64,000 nt of DNA from Candidatus Methylomirabilota bacterium (lineage in GTDB: Bacteria; Methylomirabilota; Methylomirabilia; Rokubacteriales; DASRDR01): positions 1-64,000 of the forward strand of contig DASYQW010000065.1 in the NCBI GenBank assembly GCA_036005065.1. Direction: 5' to 3'. A model generated the notes under the pieces. The model was not told the DNA's origin. It worked only from the letters and a program-made list of their open reading frames with translations, and searched no databases. The number at the start of each line of letters is the position of its first letter. Position 1 is the first letter of the stretch. Shown in pieces: positions 1-8,215 of this stretch. Both the position numbers and the translations under genes were made by a program.

Positions 1-601
1 GAAGCTCACGGACGCAGGCCTCCAGCGTGCGGCGGCGGGCCACGTCGTCGTCGATCTGGAGCACCATCGCCCCGTAGGCCGCCATGAAGACCTTCATCGT
101 CCAGGGCACCCGCCCGAAGGTGAAGACCACCGCCGGCAGGCCCGCCTTCGCCGCATGGGCGGCGGTGGCCGCGCCCTGGTTGCCGGTCGAGGAGTCCAGC
201 ACGACCCGCGCCCCGGCCTCGACCGCTTTTGACACGGCGACCGCGGCCAGCCGGTCCTTGAACGACCAGGTGGGGTTGCGGGTCTCGTCCTTGGCGTACA
301 GGCGGGCCAGGCCATAGCGGCTGGCCAGCCGCGGCAGCTCGGTCAACGGCGTGCCGCCTTCTCCGAGTGCCACGCGCCGTCCCGGGTCCACCGGCAGCAA
401 CTCGCCGTAGCGCCACATGTCCCACGGGCGTCCGGCGAGGCTGCCGCGCGTGAGGGTCCGCGCCGCGGCGGCCTCGTCGTAGCGCGGCCAGAGGTTGACA
501 CCGAGGCCGGCAGGCCGGCAGGCCGGGCAGCCGTCGAAGAGCGGCTCGGCGGCGTATTCGGCCCCGCAGCGGGGACAGGTCAGCCCGATGACCACGCCCA
601 T
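1..601 (-). CDS. thrC: Threonine synthase, partial (3' end outside window)
   Basis: This is a PLP-dependent fold-type II enzyme that converts O-phosphohomoserine to threonine. The translation from the ATG at 601 opens with a zinc-ribbon-like Cys pair (CPRC near residue 9, CPAC near residue 25). It continues with the substrate motif GEGGTPL, the PLP-lysine motif NPTWSFKDR and the phosphate-binding STGNQGAATAAHAAKAG stretch, all in the order of threonine synthases. About 200 residues are present and the C-terminal half lies beyond position 1. A fold-II relative acting on another amino acid is the alternative. The gene starts 9 bases after the stop of the upstream hydrolase gene, so the two may be co-transcribed. 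Confidence 0.85.
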   Translation of the reverse strand, partial: MGVVIGLTCPRCGAEYAAEPLFDGCPACRPAGLGVNLWPRYDEAAAARTLTRGSLAGRPWDMWRYGELLPVDPGRRVALGEGGTPLTELPRLASRYGLARLYAKDETRNPTWSFKDRLAAVAVSKAVEAGARVVLDSSTGNQGAATAAHAAKAGLPAVVFTFGRVPWTMKVFMAAYGAMVLQIDDDVARRRTLEACVREL

Positions 602-610
602 CGGCTCATC

Positions 611-1699
611 TCATGGGGACGGAGAGAGCAGCCATCGCTGGAAGAAGGCGCAGCAGTCGGCGGCAACGGTATGCTGCACGTCGCGTCGGTCCACCCCCGG
701 CGGGTCGGTATAAATGGCTCGCAGGGTGCCATCCGGGTCGAAGCGGCTTTCCTGACCGGGGCGCAGGGCGGCGTGGAAGACAAAATGTCCGGTCGGAGGC
801 GGAAGAACCATGAGCTCGGATCCGGCAATGGAACGGGCGTAATGCAGGGCGTTGGTTTCGGGGACCAGCATCTCGTCATTCTTGCCAACCACGATGCGCA
901 GCGGACGGTGAATTCTGGCTAAGTCTTGCGGCTCGAATGCCCAGCCCAAGGAGGGCGCCATCAGGTAGAAGGCGCGGATGCGAGGGTCCGAGTGGTCGGC
1001 GGCGGCCGCCTTGAAGTCGGTGGTCTCCATCAAGCGTCGATAGATGGGGGAATCCACGGGGGGGAACTCGTCGGGCGGCGCCCAGCGAGGCCCGGGATTG
1101 GCAGTCCGCCGGTAGGCCGATGCCCGCCCGCCGGCAAGCCAGATACCGGTTCCTCCACCCAGCGAGAAGCCGGCCATGCCCACTTTCCGCGAATCGATAG
1201 ACCGCCGACCATCATCCGACTGAAGGAGGTAGGTGAGCACGAACCGCAGGTCCTCGGCCCGCTGCCAGTGGTCCATGTGGGGAGTCTTGAAGGTCGGATC
1301 GAGATGCTGCGGGGCAGCGACCGCAAATCCGCAGCGAACCAGGCGGTCGGCCAGCCAAGCGAGCGATTCGGGCCGGCTGGTGAGTCCATGGGAGAGAAGG
1401 ATCAGGGAGCGGCGACCGGGGACCGGTGACGCGTCCTCGACCCGCGCGGACTGTACGTAGAGGCTGTCCGGGATGGTGGCTTTCCCGCCCGGCGGCGCCG
1501 GGTACCACAGCTCGAACGTCAAGGTTCGCTGGCGGGCAGCGTCCGTTAGCTGAACGTGGCGGTGTCCGAGAACCGGGTCCCCGGCACGAAGCGGGACCGC
1601 CAGGACGGCCAGCAGAAGCAGCGTCAGAGTAGCGACAGGCGTCGACAACACGCTCGATGGTGGCCTGCTCGCCTGCCCGCGTCTTTTCCCGGCGGTCAC
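611..1699 (-). CDS. Secreted alpha/beta hydrolase (PAF-acetylhydrolase / dienelactone hydrolase-like)
   Basis: The 362-residue protein has a hydrophobic leader near residues 20-40 (LTLLLLAVLAVPLRA), which suggests export. It then has the alpha/beta hydrolase landmarks: LLSHGLTS oxyanion region, nucleophile elbow GFSLGGG near residue 178, acid in VGKNDEMLVP and histidine in PTGHFVFHA. The start is the GTG at 1699, whose last two bases form part of the TGA of the upstream ureohydrolase (GTGA overlap), implying translational coupling. The same frame stays open further upstream, but that part is only a shadow of the ureohydrolase. The substrate is unknown; an ester or lactone is inferred from the fold. 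Confidence 0.8.
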   Translation of the reverse strand: MTAGKRRGQASRPPSSVLSTPVATLTLLLLAVLAVPLRAGDPVLGHRHVQLTDAARQRTLTFELWYPAPPGGKATIPDSLYVQSARVEDASPVPGRRSLILLSHGLTSRPESLAWLADRLVRCGFAVAAPQHLDPTFKTPHMDHWQRAEDLRFVLTYLLQSDDGRRSIDSRKVGMAGFSLGGGTGIWLAGGRASAYRRTANPGPRWAPPDEFPPVDSPIYRRLMETTDFKAAAADHSDPRIRAFYLMAPSLGWAFEPQDLARIHRPLRIVVGKNDEMLVPETNALHYARSIAGSELMVLPPPTGHFVFHAALRPGQESRFDPDGTLRAIYTDPPGVDRRDVQHTVAADCCAFFQRWLLSPSP

Positions 1700-2640
1700 C
1701 GCCCCGCTTTGTTGGCGGCGAACACCGAGGCGATCTCGAACAGCATGTGGGCGGCCGTGATCGAGGTGATGTCGTTGGTATCGCACGGAGGCGAGACCTC
1801 GACGAGATCGGCGCCGACCAGGTTGAGCCCCACCAGGCCCCGGATGATCTGCATGACCTGCCAGTTGGTCAGCCCCCCGATCTCCGGGACCCCGGTGCCC
1901 GGCGCACAGGACGGATCCATCCCGTCGATGTCGAAGGTGAAGTAGAGCGGGGCGCCGCCGACGATCTCGCGGATCTCGGCGACCACGTCGTCCATCGGCC
2001 GCCGATGAATCTCGTGGGCCGGCATCATCCGGTAGTGCTCCGTCGACCACTGGAGGTCGTCGGGATAGAAGAGACTGCCGCGAATGCCGAGCTGGACGAC
2101 CTTCTCGGGGATGATCAGTCCCGCCTCGTGGGCCCGGCGGAACGTCGTGGCGTGGGTCAGCTTGTGGGCGAACTGGGTGTCGTGGGTATCGGTGTGGGCG
2201 TCGATGTGGACGATGGCCAGCGGCCCCTGATGCCGCGCGACCGCCCGCAGGATCGGGAACGTGATGCTGTGGTCTCCGCCGACGGCGATCGCCTTGCAGC
2301 CGTGGGCGTAGATGGCGTCGAACTCCTCGGTGATCCACTCGAACGTCCGCTCGATCTCGAACGGCGTGGTCCGCACGTCGCCGTAGTCCGCGATCCGGAT
2401 CTGCTTGTGGACGGTGAGGTCGTAGATCGGATGGTGGATGCGCACCTGACTGGAGGCGTTCCGGATGGCCCGGGGCGCCAGGCGCGCTCCGACGCGATAG
2501 CCGGCGGCGGTGTCGAACGGCACCCCGACGAAGGCCACGTCCAAATCCCGCGTCTCGCGAAGGTGGGGCAGGCGCATGAAGGTGGCGATGCCCGAGTAGC
2601 GCGGATACACCATGCTGTCGATCGGTTCCGGGTAGCTCAT
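1696..2640 (-). CDS. Ureohydrolase: agmatinase / guanidino-acid hydrolase family
   Basis: This 314-residue enzyme of the arginase/agmatinase superfamily hydrolyses a guanidino compound to urea plus an amine. All binuclear manganese motifs are visible: GGDHS near residue 122, DAHTDTH near 146 and FDIDGMDPS near 237, followed by the PGTGVPE substrate loop. The start has a strong ribosome site (GGAGGAG) just upstream. The long, tryptophan-containing N-terminus fits agmatinase, guanidinobutyrase or guanidinopropionase better than arginase; the exact substrate cannot be fixed from sequence. It is coupled to the secreted hydrolase gene. Confidence 0.9.
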   Translation of the reverse strand: MSYPEPIDSMVYPRYSGIATFMRLPHLRETRDLDVAFVGVPFDTAAGYRVGARLAPRAIRNASSQVRIHHPIYDLTVHKQIRIADYGDVRTTPFEIERTFEWITEEFDAIYAHGCKAIAVGGDHSITFPILRAVARHQGPLAIVHIDAHTDTHDTQFAHKLTHATTFRRAHEAGLIIPEKVVQLGIRGSLFYPDDLQWSTEHYRMMPAHEIHRRPMDDVVAEIREIVGGAPLYFTFDIDGMDPSCAPGTGVPEIGGLTNWQVMQIIRGLVGLNLVGADLVEVSPPCDTNDITSITAAHMLFEIASVFAANKAGR

Positions 2641-2706
2641 GTCATCTCCTCCGAGAGTGGGTCGAGGGAACCTTCACCGCACGCCCGGCATAGCGAGCGT
2701 GGCGGC

Positions 2707-3546
2707 TCAGAGGCTCCAGCCGATGAGGAACGACGCACCGAGGTAGAAGAGCGCTTCGAGGTAGCCCACGCCGACGTTGGGGATCTCCTGCTCCACCACC
2801 TCCTGGTGGATGGTCACCCCGGGCAGCAGCACCCAGTCGGTCAGCTGGCGGGCGGCGAAGAGGAGGATCAGGCCGGCCAGGGCGTACCCGGTGGCCGCCG
2901 TGAAGGCCGGGGTCCAGCCTTCGAACGGCCCCGAGATCGACATGCGGAGCACGTTCGCCATGGCGACGAACACCCCGGCCACGCTCAGCGCGATCGCCTG
3001 GTTGCCCCGCCGGATCTCGGCCGCGAACTCGTAGCGCACGAGGCGGAGGAAGGCGGCCGCGGCCAGGGCCAGCAGCATCTGGGCGTACACCCAGAACACC
3101 GCGGCGGGCAGCAGGCCCCCCTCGTCGGCCAGGGCCCCCAGCACGAGGAGCGCGTTGGCGATGTGCGAGCCGGCCGCGACGATGCCGCAGGCGAGGTTGC
3201 GGCGCTCGAGGATCTCGCGGGCGAAGTCGAGCCCGTGAAAGAGGAGCCGCCGGTTGACGACGGCCGCCACGTTCAGGAGCAGGATGGCCAGGAGACCCCA
3301 GCCGGCCACGGCCAGCGCCTCGCGCAGGAGATCCCCGCGCGGCTGACCGGACAGGGGCGCGCCCATCACGATGAGGATGCCGAGGTAGTACGCCCCGAGC
3401 GGCACCGCGAAGGCCAGGTTGTCCCGGGCGGTGACCTCCCGGTCGACGCGCGCCGGCGGATTCGCCACGCCATAGGCGAGCTTCCCCACCCAGGCCAGCG
3501 CGAAGCTCAGCAGGAGATACGTGACGGCGTTGAGCCCGTAGGTCAT
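2707..3546 (-). CDS. DUF350 integral membrane protein (two tandem repeats)
   Basis: The 279-residue protein has about eight hydrophobic segments arranged as two similar halves, as in DUF350 (YjfL) proteins. Each half has an N/D-rich start and a Gly/Ala-rich helix. It is the last gene of a four-gene leftward operon; its ATG overlaps the TGA of the FemAB gene (ATGA). DUF350 proteins are known to co-occur with DUF4178 and polyamine genes, and both are in this operon. The molecular function is unknown; a membrane component acting with the polyamine and acyltransferase enzymes upstream is inferred. Confidence 0.85.
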   Translation of the reverse strand: MTYGLNAVTYLLLSFALAWVGKLAYGVANPPARVDREVTARDNLAFAVPLGAYYLGILIVMGAPLSGQPRGDLLREALAVAGWGLLAILLLNVAAVVNRRLLFHGLDFAREILERRNLACGIVAAGSHIANALLVLGALADEGGLLPAAVFWVYAQMLLALAAAAFLRLVRYEFAAEIRRGNQAIALSVAGVFVAMANVLRMSISGPFEGWTPAFTAATGYALAGLILLFAARQLTDWVLLPGVTIHQEVVEQEIPNVGVGYLEALFYLGASFLIGWSL

Positions 3547-4616
3547 GCCCCCTCCCCTCCCGCCGGCCGGCCGCCGACGGCCGCCGCCGGCCGGGCTGCC
3601 GGAGGCCGGCCGGCCGCCGGAGTTCGACGGAGGGCCCGGAGCGCCACGTCGGCGAGGCGGTCGTAGAACACGACGTCGCGCGATCCGATCCGCCGGACGT
3701 GGCGCCCGCCGAACTTCTCCTTGAAGCGGGAGAAGCGGTCGTAGGGATGGTCCGGACGGCCGGGCGCCACGTAGCCGTAGAAATCGTAGATGCGGTAGCC
3801 CTCGCGGGCCGCCTCCCGCAGGATGTGCCAGTGCAGCGCGTAGCTCGCCATCACGTCGGGGAAGAGCGGCAGGTGACCCCCGTAGAGGAACGTCACGGTC
3901 CCGCCATGGCGGACCGTCAGCGCCGCCGCCAGCGTCATCCCCTTGTAGCGGGCGAAGGCCAAGCGTCCCATCTCCGGGCACAGAGCCTGGACCAGGTTGA
4001 TGAAGAAGCTCTTGGGCTCGAGGAGGAAGCCGTGATAGCGCGCGGTCTCCGCCAGCACGCGGTAGAACTCGTGCACGTCGGCGGGGTCCGTCGAGCTCAC
4101 CACCTCGACGCCCCGGCGCCCGGCCAGCCGCGCGTTGTAGCGGCCCTTCGGCTTCATCCGCGCCAGCATCACGGCGTCGGGCCCCAGGTCGACCTCGAGC
4201 GTTTCCTCCGGCACGAGGTCGACCGGCGCCCGCGCCAGGCCGCCCAGGGGCGCCGGCACCGCTTCGAGCCGAGGCTCGACGCGCACCGCCACCGCCCGCT
4301 TGCCGGCTGCCGAGGCGAGGAGCGCCTCGAGGAGCGCCCGGAAGGCGGCGGCGGCGCCGGGCGTCTCCCAGTCGAGGACCGGCCCGTCCGGGACGGCGAC
4401 CAGGCCCCCCTCGGCGGGAGACGGGAACGCGTAGGCGACGGCCCCGCCGCGCAGCGTGGCCCCCTCGAAGATCCCGAGCCGCACGACCGTGTAGCCCTCG
4501 AGCTCCTTGAAGCGCGACCACGCCCAGGATTGCATGAAGCCGGCGCCGTGATGGTCCGCCGTCAGCGCGTCCCACGCGGCGCGATGGCGCGCCTCCAGAG
4601 GGGCGATCCGTCTCAT
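3543..4616 (-). CDS. FemAB/FmhB-like peptidyl (GNAT-fold) acyltransferase
   Basis: The 357-residue protein resembles lipid II:glycine glycyltransferase-type enzymes (FemX/FemAB). These use aminoacyl-tRNA to add residues to peptidoglycan stem peptides. Typical features are the N-terminal FMQSWAWSRFKE segment, MKPKGRYNARLAGRRGVEV in the middle, and the C-terminal YDFYGYVAPG...RFKEKFGG block. The start at 4616 overlaps the TGA of the upstream gene (ATGA). The C-terminal 30 residues are Pro/Ala/Gly-rich and probably disordered. In this operon it is the natural candidate to attach something, possibly a polyamine or amino acid, to a cell-envelope acceptor; that role is inference. Confidence 0.85.
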   Translation of the reverse strand: MRRIAPLEARHRAAWDALTADHHGAGFMQSWAWSRFKELEGYTVVRLGIFEGATLRGGAVAYAFPSPAEGGLVAVPDGPVLDWETPGAAAAFRALLEALLASAAGKRAVAVRVEPRLEAVPAPLGGLARAPVDLVPEETLEVDLGPDAVMLARMKPKGRYNARLAGRRGVEVVSSTDPADVHEFYRVLAETARYHGFLLEPKSFFINLVQALCPEMGRLAFARYKGMTLAAALTVRHGGTVTFLYGGHLPLFPDVMASYALHWHILREAAREGYRIYDFYGYVAPGRPDHPYDRFSRFKEKFGGRHVRRIGSRDVVFYDRLADVALRALRRTPAAGRPPAARPAAAVGGRPAGGEGA

Positions 4617-6784
4617 GAGCGCGGGGCCGGTGTCGCCGGAGGCGAGACGCCGAGCGCCGCGCCGTGACGCTCGACCCAGCGGGCGACGGGGCCGGCGAGG
4701 GACTGATCGCGGCCCTGGGTCAGCCGCTGGTTGAGGACGCCGAAGACGAAGCGGTCCTCGTCGGTCAGGGCGGTCGGCGGCGCGACCGGGCGCCGATGGA
4801 CGCTCCCGTCCGGGTGGACGAGGACGAGCGTCGGATCCTGGTGCGCGTACTGGGCCGGCTCGAGATAGATGCCCGGGGTGACGGGAACCCACCGGGGAGA
4901 CCGGGTCACCGCCGGCGCGGGCGGTCGCGTCACCCAGACGCCCTTGCCGGTCTCGACCGCCTTCCGGATGGCCTCGAGGCGCGCCAGCTCCGAGATGGCT
5001 TCGACCCCCTGCGGCAGCGGCGCCGCCCACCGCACCCACTCCACCCAGCGCCGGTGGTCCTGGATGGCCCGCTCCAGGACGCGGCCCTGGGCGTCGAGAT
5101 GCACCGGCGCCTCGGCCTCGAGCTCGCGCGGCGGCAGGAGGGCGAGGATCTCGCGGCCGTCGGCGTCGAGCACCCGCACGCGGCCCGGCTCGAGCAGGCA
5201 CTGGTACCCGGGCGGGGCCGTGGTGCAGGCGAGCGCGCCCGACTCGAGCACCTGGAGCTCCGGCGTGAGGGCGACGAGCGAGGGGATCGTCCGCCGGGTC
5301 CCCTGAGGATCGGCGAGGGCGAGGTTGCGCGCCGGATACTCGCGGCCCAGGGGATCGAAGACGCGCCGGGGCTGCCGCGTCGGCGCCCACGCCGGCTCCC
5401 CGAGCACGCTCGGGCGGAAGCCGTACGGGATGGGACGCAGGCCCGGAGCCGTGAAATTGAAGCCGTAGAAGGGAAGCGATTCTCCCGAGCTTCCCGACGA
5501 CGAAGAAGAGCTTCGGGTCCCCGACGAGCTGAAGCCTTTGGCGTACAGGTTGTCCGGGAAGAAGAGGTTCACCAGCAGGAGCACGAGGAGGTAGATGGCG
5601 AAGACGCGATAGGCGTGCTCGAGCAGGTCGCGCAGCGACGGCAGGCCGTCCCGGATTCGGGCGCGCAGGGCGCGAAGCTCGCGGACCCAGGCCCGGGGGA
5701 GCTCCCCCGCGCGGCGGAGCGCCGTGTCCACAAAGGCCCTCAGATCGAGCTCGCGGAGGAGGGTCTCGGCGTGTTGACTCCAGTCGAGGAGCGCTTCCCG
5801 GGTCTGGCCCCGCCGGGAGAGCGGCAGACACCGCAGGAGCTCCTCGAGCGAGCGGCGGCCGGCCGGCTCGTGGAGCCAGCGGGCGAATCCCTGCGCGGCC
5901 GTGAGCCGCGGCCCGGGCTCGCCGGGGCCCGGACGGAAGCGGAGGGCTCGCCAGGGGGCGGCCCAGGCGAGGGGCGCGGCGTTGTGGAGGTAGTAGAGGA
6001 GCTCGTCGGTTCGGTTCGGCGCCGCCTCCATGGCGCCCCGGGCGGCCGCCGGGACGCGCGTCGCCGCGAGGACGGTCTCCGCCGTGAGCTCGGTGCCCTC
6101 CGGCAGCCGGAGGCGGCGGAGCTCGGCCCGAGCGATGGACCGAGGCGAGGCGAAGAGGAAGCCCCAGCGCCCGTAGCCCTCCTCGAGGAAGGACGGGAGC
6201 GCGAGCGCGTAGGGCACCGCCCACAACCCGGCGGCGCCGAGCGTCGCCCCCACGCAGCCGAAGCCCTGCGGCGTCAGCTCGGGGGAGACCGCGTTCACAC
6301 CCAGGAGGCCGGCCGGCCGGAGGGCGGCCCGCGCCTTGCGGAACAACGGCACGCTGAACAGGGCCGCGCCGGCGACGTCGTCGGGGTACGTGAGGTCGTA
6401 GATCAGGACGTCGAAGCCTCGGGCGCGCCCCAGGAATTCCCGCGCGTCGAGGACGTGGACGCGCACGCGAGGGTCCCGGAAGGCGCCGCGATTCAGCTCG
6501 GCCAGAGGCCCCCGCCCGAGCCGGAGCACCTCGGGATCCCGGTCCACGACGTGAGCCTCTCGGACCTCGGCGACGCGAAGGACTTCGCGCAACGCCAGAC
6601 CATCGCCGCCGCCGAGGATCAGGACACGAAGCGCTCGCCGCGGCGCCCGGCTCGCCGCCAGGGCTATGGGAAGGAGCGCCAGCGGCTCGTGGTAGAGGCG
6701 CTCGTCCCGGGCGTCGAACTGGAGGTCACCGTTCAGGTAGAGCCGGAGATGGCCGCCGCTCGTGTCGAGGAAGACGTGGCTCAC
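4613..6784 (-). CDS. Spermidine synthase-like domain fused to a membrane-anchored C-terminal region
   Basis: The first 280 or so residues match polyamine aminopropyltransferases: YHEPLALLP, the SAM-binding loop LILGGGDGLALREVLR, VVDRDPEVL, and the acidic catalytic region IYDLTYPDDV. A hydrophobic segment (IYLLVLLLVNLFF) follows near residue 425, then a serine-only linker and about 270 residues of unknown domain. The GTG at 6784 is preferred because the next upstream ATG (6820) lies inside an interspersed repeat. Spermidine synthases are usually about 280 residues, so this is a fusion about 2.5 times longer. It probably makes or transfers an aminopropyl group at the membrane; the C-terminal role is unknown. 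Confidence 0.75.
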   Translation of the reverse strand: MSHVFLDTSGGHLRLYLNGDLQFDARDERLYHEPLALLPIALAASRAPRRALRVLILGGGDGLALREVLRVAEVREAHVVDRDPEVLRLGRGPLAELNRGAFRDPRVRVHVLDAREFLGRARGFDVLIYDLTYPDDVAGAALFSVPLFRKARAALRPAGLLGVNAVSPELTPQGFGCVGATLGAAGLWAVPYALALPSFLEEGYGRWGFLFASPRSIARAELRRLRLPEGTELTAETVLAATRVPAAARGAMEAAPNRTDELLYYLHNAAPLAWAAPWRALRFRPGPGEPGPRLTAAQGFARWLHEPAGRRSLEELLRCLPLSRRGQTREALLDWSQHAETLLRELDLRAFVDTALRRAGELPRAWVRELRALRARIRDGLPSLRDLLEHAYRVFAIYLLVLLLVNLFFPDNLYAKGFSSSGTRSSSSSSGSSGESLPFYGFNFTAPGLRPIPYGFRPSVLGEPAWAPTRQPRRVFDPLGREYPARNLALADPQGTRRTIPSLVALTPELQVLESGALACTTAPPGYQCLLEPGRVRVLDADGREILALLPPRELEAEAPVHLDAQGRVLERAIQDHRRWVEWVRWAAPLPQGVEAISELARLEAIRKAVETGKGVWVTRPPAPAVTRSPRWVPVTPGIYLEPAQYAHQDPTLVLVHPDGSVHRRPVAPPTALTDEDRFVFGVLNQRLTQGRDQSLAGPVARWVERHGAALGVSPPATPAPRS

Positions 6785-6789
6785 GGCGT

Positions 6790-6866
6790 CACCCTGGGAC
6801 GGGGCCGGGATCCGTCGCATCTCGGCGTCCTCGGCCCTCGCCGGCGCTCAACGCATGCGGCATACG
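6790..6866 (-). repeat. Interspersed repeat family C, copy 1
   Basis: On the minus strand the unit runs from the palindrome CGTATGCCGCATGCG through TTGAGCGCC and GAGGGCCGAGGACG. Related copies lie at 40627-40701, 50008-50069 and 55568-55643. This copy is more diverged than the others and sits between the DUF4178 gene and the spermidine-synthase-like gene, so the ATG at 6820 inside it is unlikely to be a true start. Confidence 0.7.
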
Positions 6867-6949
6867 CCTCGCGCCGGCTCGGGCCTGCGCCCTTGAGCTG
6901 CTCGGGCCGCAGCCCGGTCCGGGACCGGACGGCGCCGTCGAGGTCGGGT

Positions 6950-8086
6950 TCACGGACTCTCCGTGTCGCTGAACGTCAGCAGCACCGCCAGCGCGGCGCA
7001 CCCGAGGGCGCCGCCGAGCGCGGCCGGCCCGAGGGCCAGGGCGAGCTGGCCGAGGCTGTGGGGCATGGGGGCGAAGCGGAAATAGTGGAAGAGGCCGAGC
7101 ACCAGCAGCGGCGCGGCCACGGCGACGAATGCCGCGTAGAGCACGGGCAAGTGGCCCTCGGCCGCCTCCCGCCGCCCGCCGCCCCAGAGGACCACCGCCG
7201 GCGCGACGAGGAGAGCCAGGAAGCCCACCGCCCGCGTCTGCGGAGGATACCACCAGAAGACCACGGTCAGCAGCGCCGCCAGGAGGAGGCCGGTGGCGGC
7301 CGCGGCCGGCGCGCGGGCGAGCGCGAAGACCCAGCCCCCGAGCAGGGCGAGCGGCAGCGACGCGGAGATCGACTGGTCGAACGGGCGCCCGAGGAAGAAG
7401 GGCAGCACGTAGACGATCGGCAGGCACACGGCGGCGGCCAGGAAGGGGTTGAGGCGCCTCCGGAGTGCCGGCGTCTGGCGGGTGGCGGCCGGGCGGGCAT
7501 CGGCCCGCAGGCCGGATGCGACGAAGGGCGTGGCGCTCGCGGACGCGACTCCGGCGTCTCCCGACGCCGCCGGATCGAGTGTCACCTGGCCGGGCTCGAT
7601 GTAGCGGCCGTGATAGCAGTCGACGCGGCCGTCGCCCCAGCGCTCGACCGCGAGATTCGTGGCGCGCCCCTCGTCCCAGTAGTCCCACGTGGTCTTGGGG
7701 ACGCGCTGGCCGGGCTCGTCCTCGTAGGTGCCCTCGGTGGTGTCGACGTGGCGGTAGGTGCCGCCCGCGTACGTCACCGTCTCGGGCGGGGCGGCGTCGC
7801 GGTGGCCGGCGACCCACGCGGGCAGGGCCTCGCCCCCGGCGACCGCCACGGCGTCCGAGGAGATATGCCGCGTGAAGAACCACCGGGTGGGCACCCCCTC
7901 CTGCACCTCCTTCAGGAGGTAGGCCTCGGTGTCCCCGGTCTCGCAGCACCACTCGGTGACGCGGTATCCCTCGGGGCTCCAGTAGCTCGAGTGGTCGGTG
8001 ACCTCCCACTCGTGGCCTTCGAAGGAAAGCGTCTGGCCGACGCGAGGGTCGGCGGTCTCGAGCCCGGGGCGTTTCGGCGCGGCCAT
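6950..8086 (-). CDS. DUF4178 domain protein with C-terminal membrane region
   Basis: In the 378-residue protein the N-terminal 165 residues form a soluble DUF4178-like part (GQTLSFEGHEWEVTDHSSYW, EWCCETGDTEAYLL, TTWDYWDEG). A variable linker follows, then about six hydrophobic helices from residue 210 to the end. DUF4178 is a family of unknown function recurrently linked with DUF350 and polyamine genes. It is the first gene of the leftward operon, 165 bases before the spermidine-synthase-like fusion with a family C repeat between them. It diverges from the cupin gene across a 129-base promoter region. Confidence 0.8.
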   Translation of the reverse strand: MAAPKRPGLETADPRVGQTLSFEGHEWEVTDHSSYWSPEGYRVTEWCCETGDTEAYLLKEVQEGVPTRWFFTRHISSDAVAVAGGEALPAWVAGHRDAAPPETVTYAGGTYRHVDTTEGTYEDEPGQRVPKTTWDYWDEGRATNLAVERWGDGRVDCYHGRYIEPGQVTLDPAASGDAGVASASATPFVASGLRADARPAATRQTPALRRRLNPFLAAAVCLPIVYVLPFFLGRPFDQSISASLPLALLGGWVFALARAPAAAATGLLLAALLTVVFWWYPPQTRAVGFLALLVAPAVVLWGGGRREAAEGHLPVLYAAFVAVAAPLLVLGLFHYFRFAPMPHSLGQLALALGPAALGGALGCAALAVLLTFSDTESP

Positions 8087-8105
8087 GCGGTGCTCTCGGG
8101 GCCGC

Positions 8106-8135
8106 AGTCTGTGGGCGGAAGCCCGTCCCTGTCAA
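8106..8135 (-). promoter_or_regulatory. Candidate promoter of the DUF4178-DUF350 operon
   Basis: Reading leftward, a perfect TTGACA lies at 8135-8130, followed by an 18-base spacer and a weak CAGACT at 8111-8106, about 20 bases before the ATG at 8086. The -35 match is strong and the -10 is poor. Confidence 0.4.
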
Positions 8136-8155
8136 GTTTCGGGTGCAGCCGACGC

Positions 8156-8185
8156 TTGACGCTCGGCGCGCCCTCGGGCTAGCAT
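8156..8185 (+). promoter_or_regulatory. Promoter of the cupin gene
   Basis: TTGACG at 8156-8161 and TAGCAT at 8180-8185 are separated by 18 bases and lie 30 bases before the ATG. The same TTGAC-18-TAGCAT layout is found in front of mraZ. Confidence 0.55.
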
Positions 8186-8215
8186 CGCTCACACCCCACC
8201 GAGGAGGATACCGAG

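Noticed and set aside
6785-6820. ATG at 6820 as start of the spermidine-synthase-like gene
   Set aside because: It lies in the border of a family C repeat; domain similarity begins at the GTG 6784.
4664-8182. Very long open frame (over 1,100 codons) on the plus strand opposite the DUF4178-FemAB operon
   Set aside because: High-GC genomes leave antisense frames open. Its translation is Arg/Gly/Pro/Glu-rich with no domains, and the minus-strand genes are clearly real.
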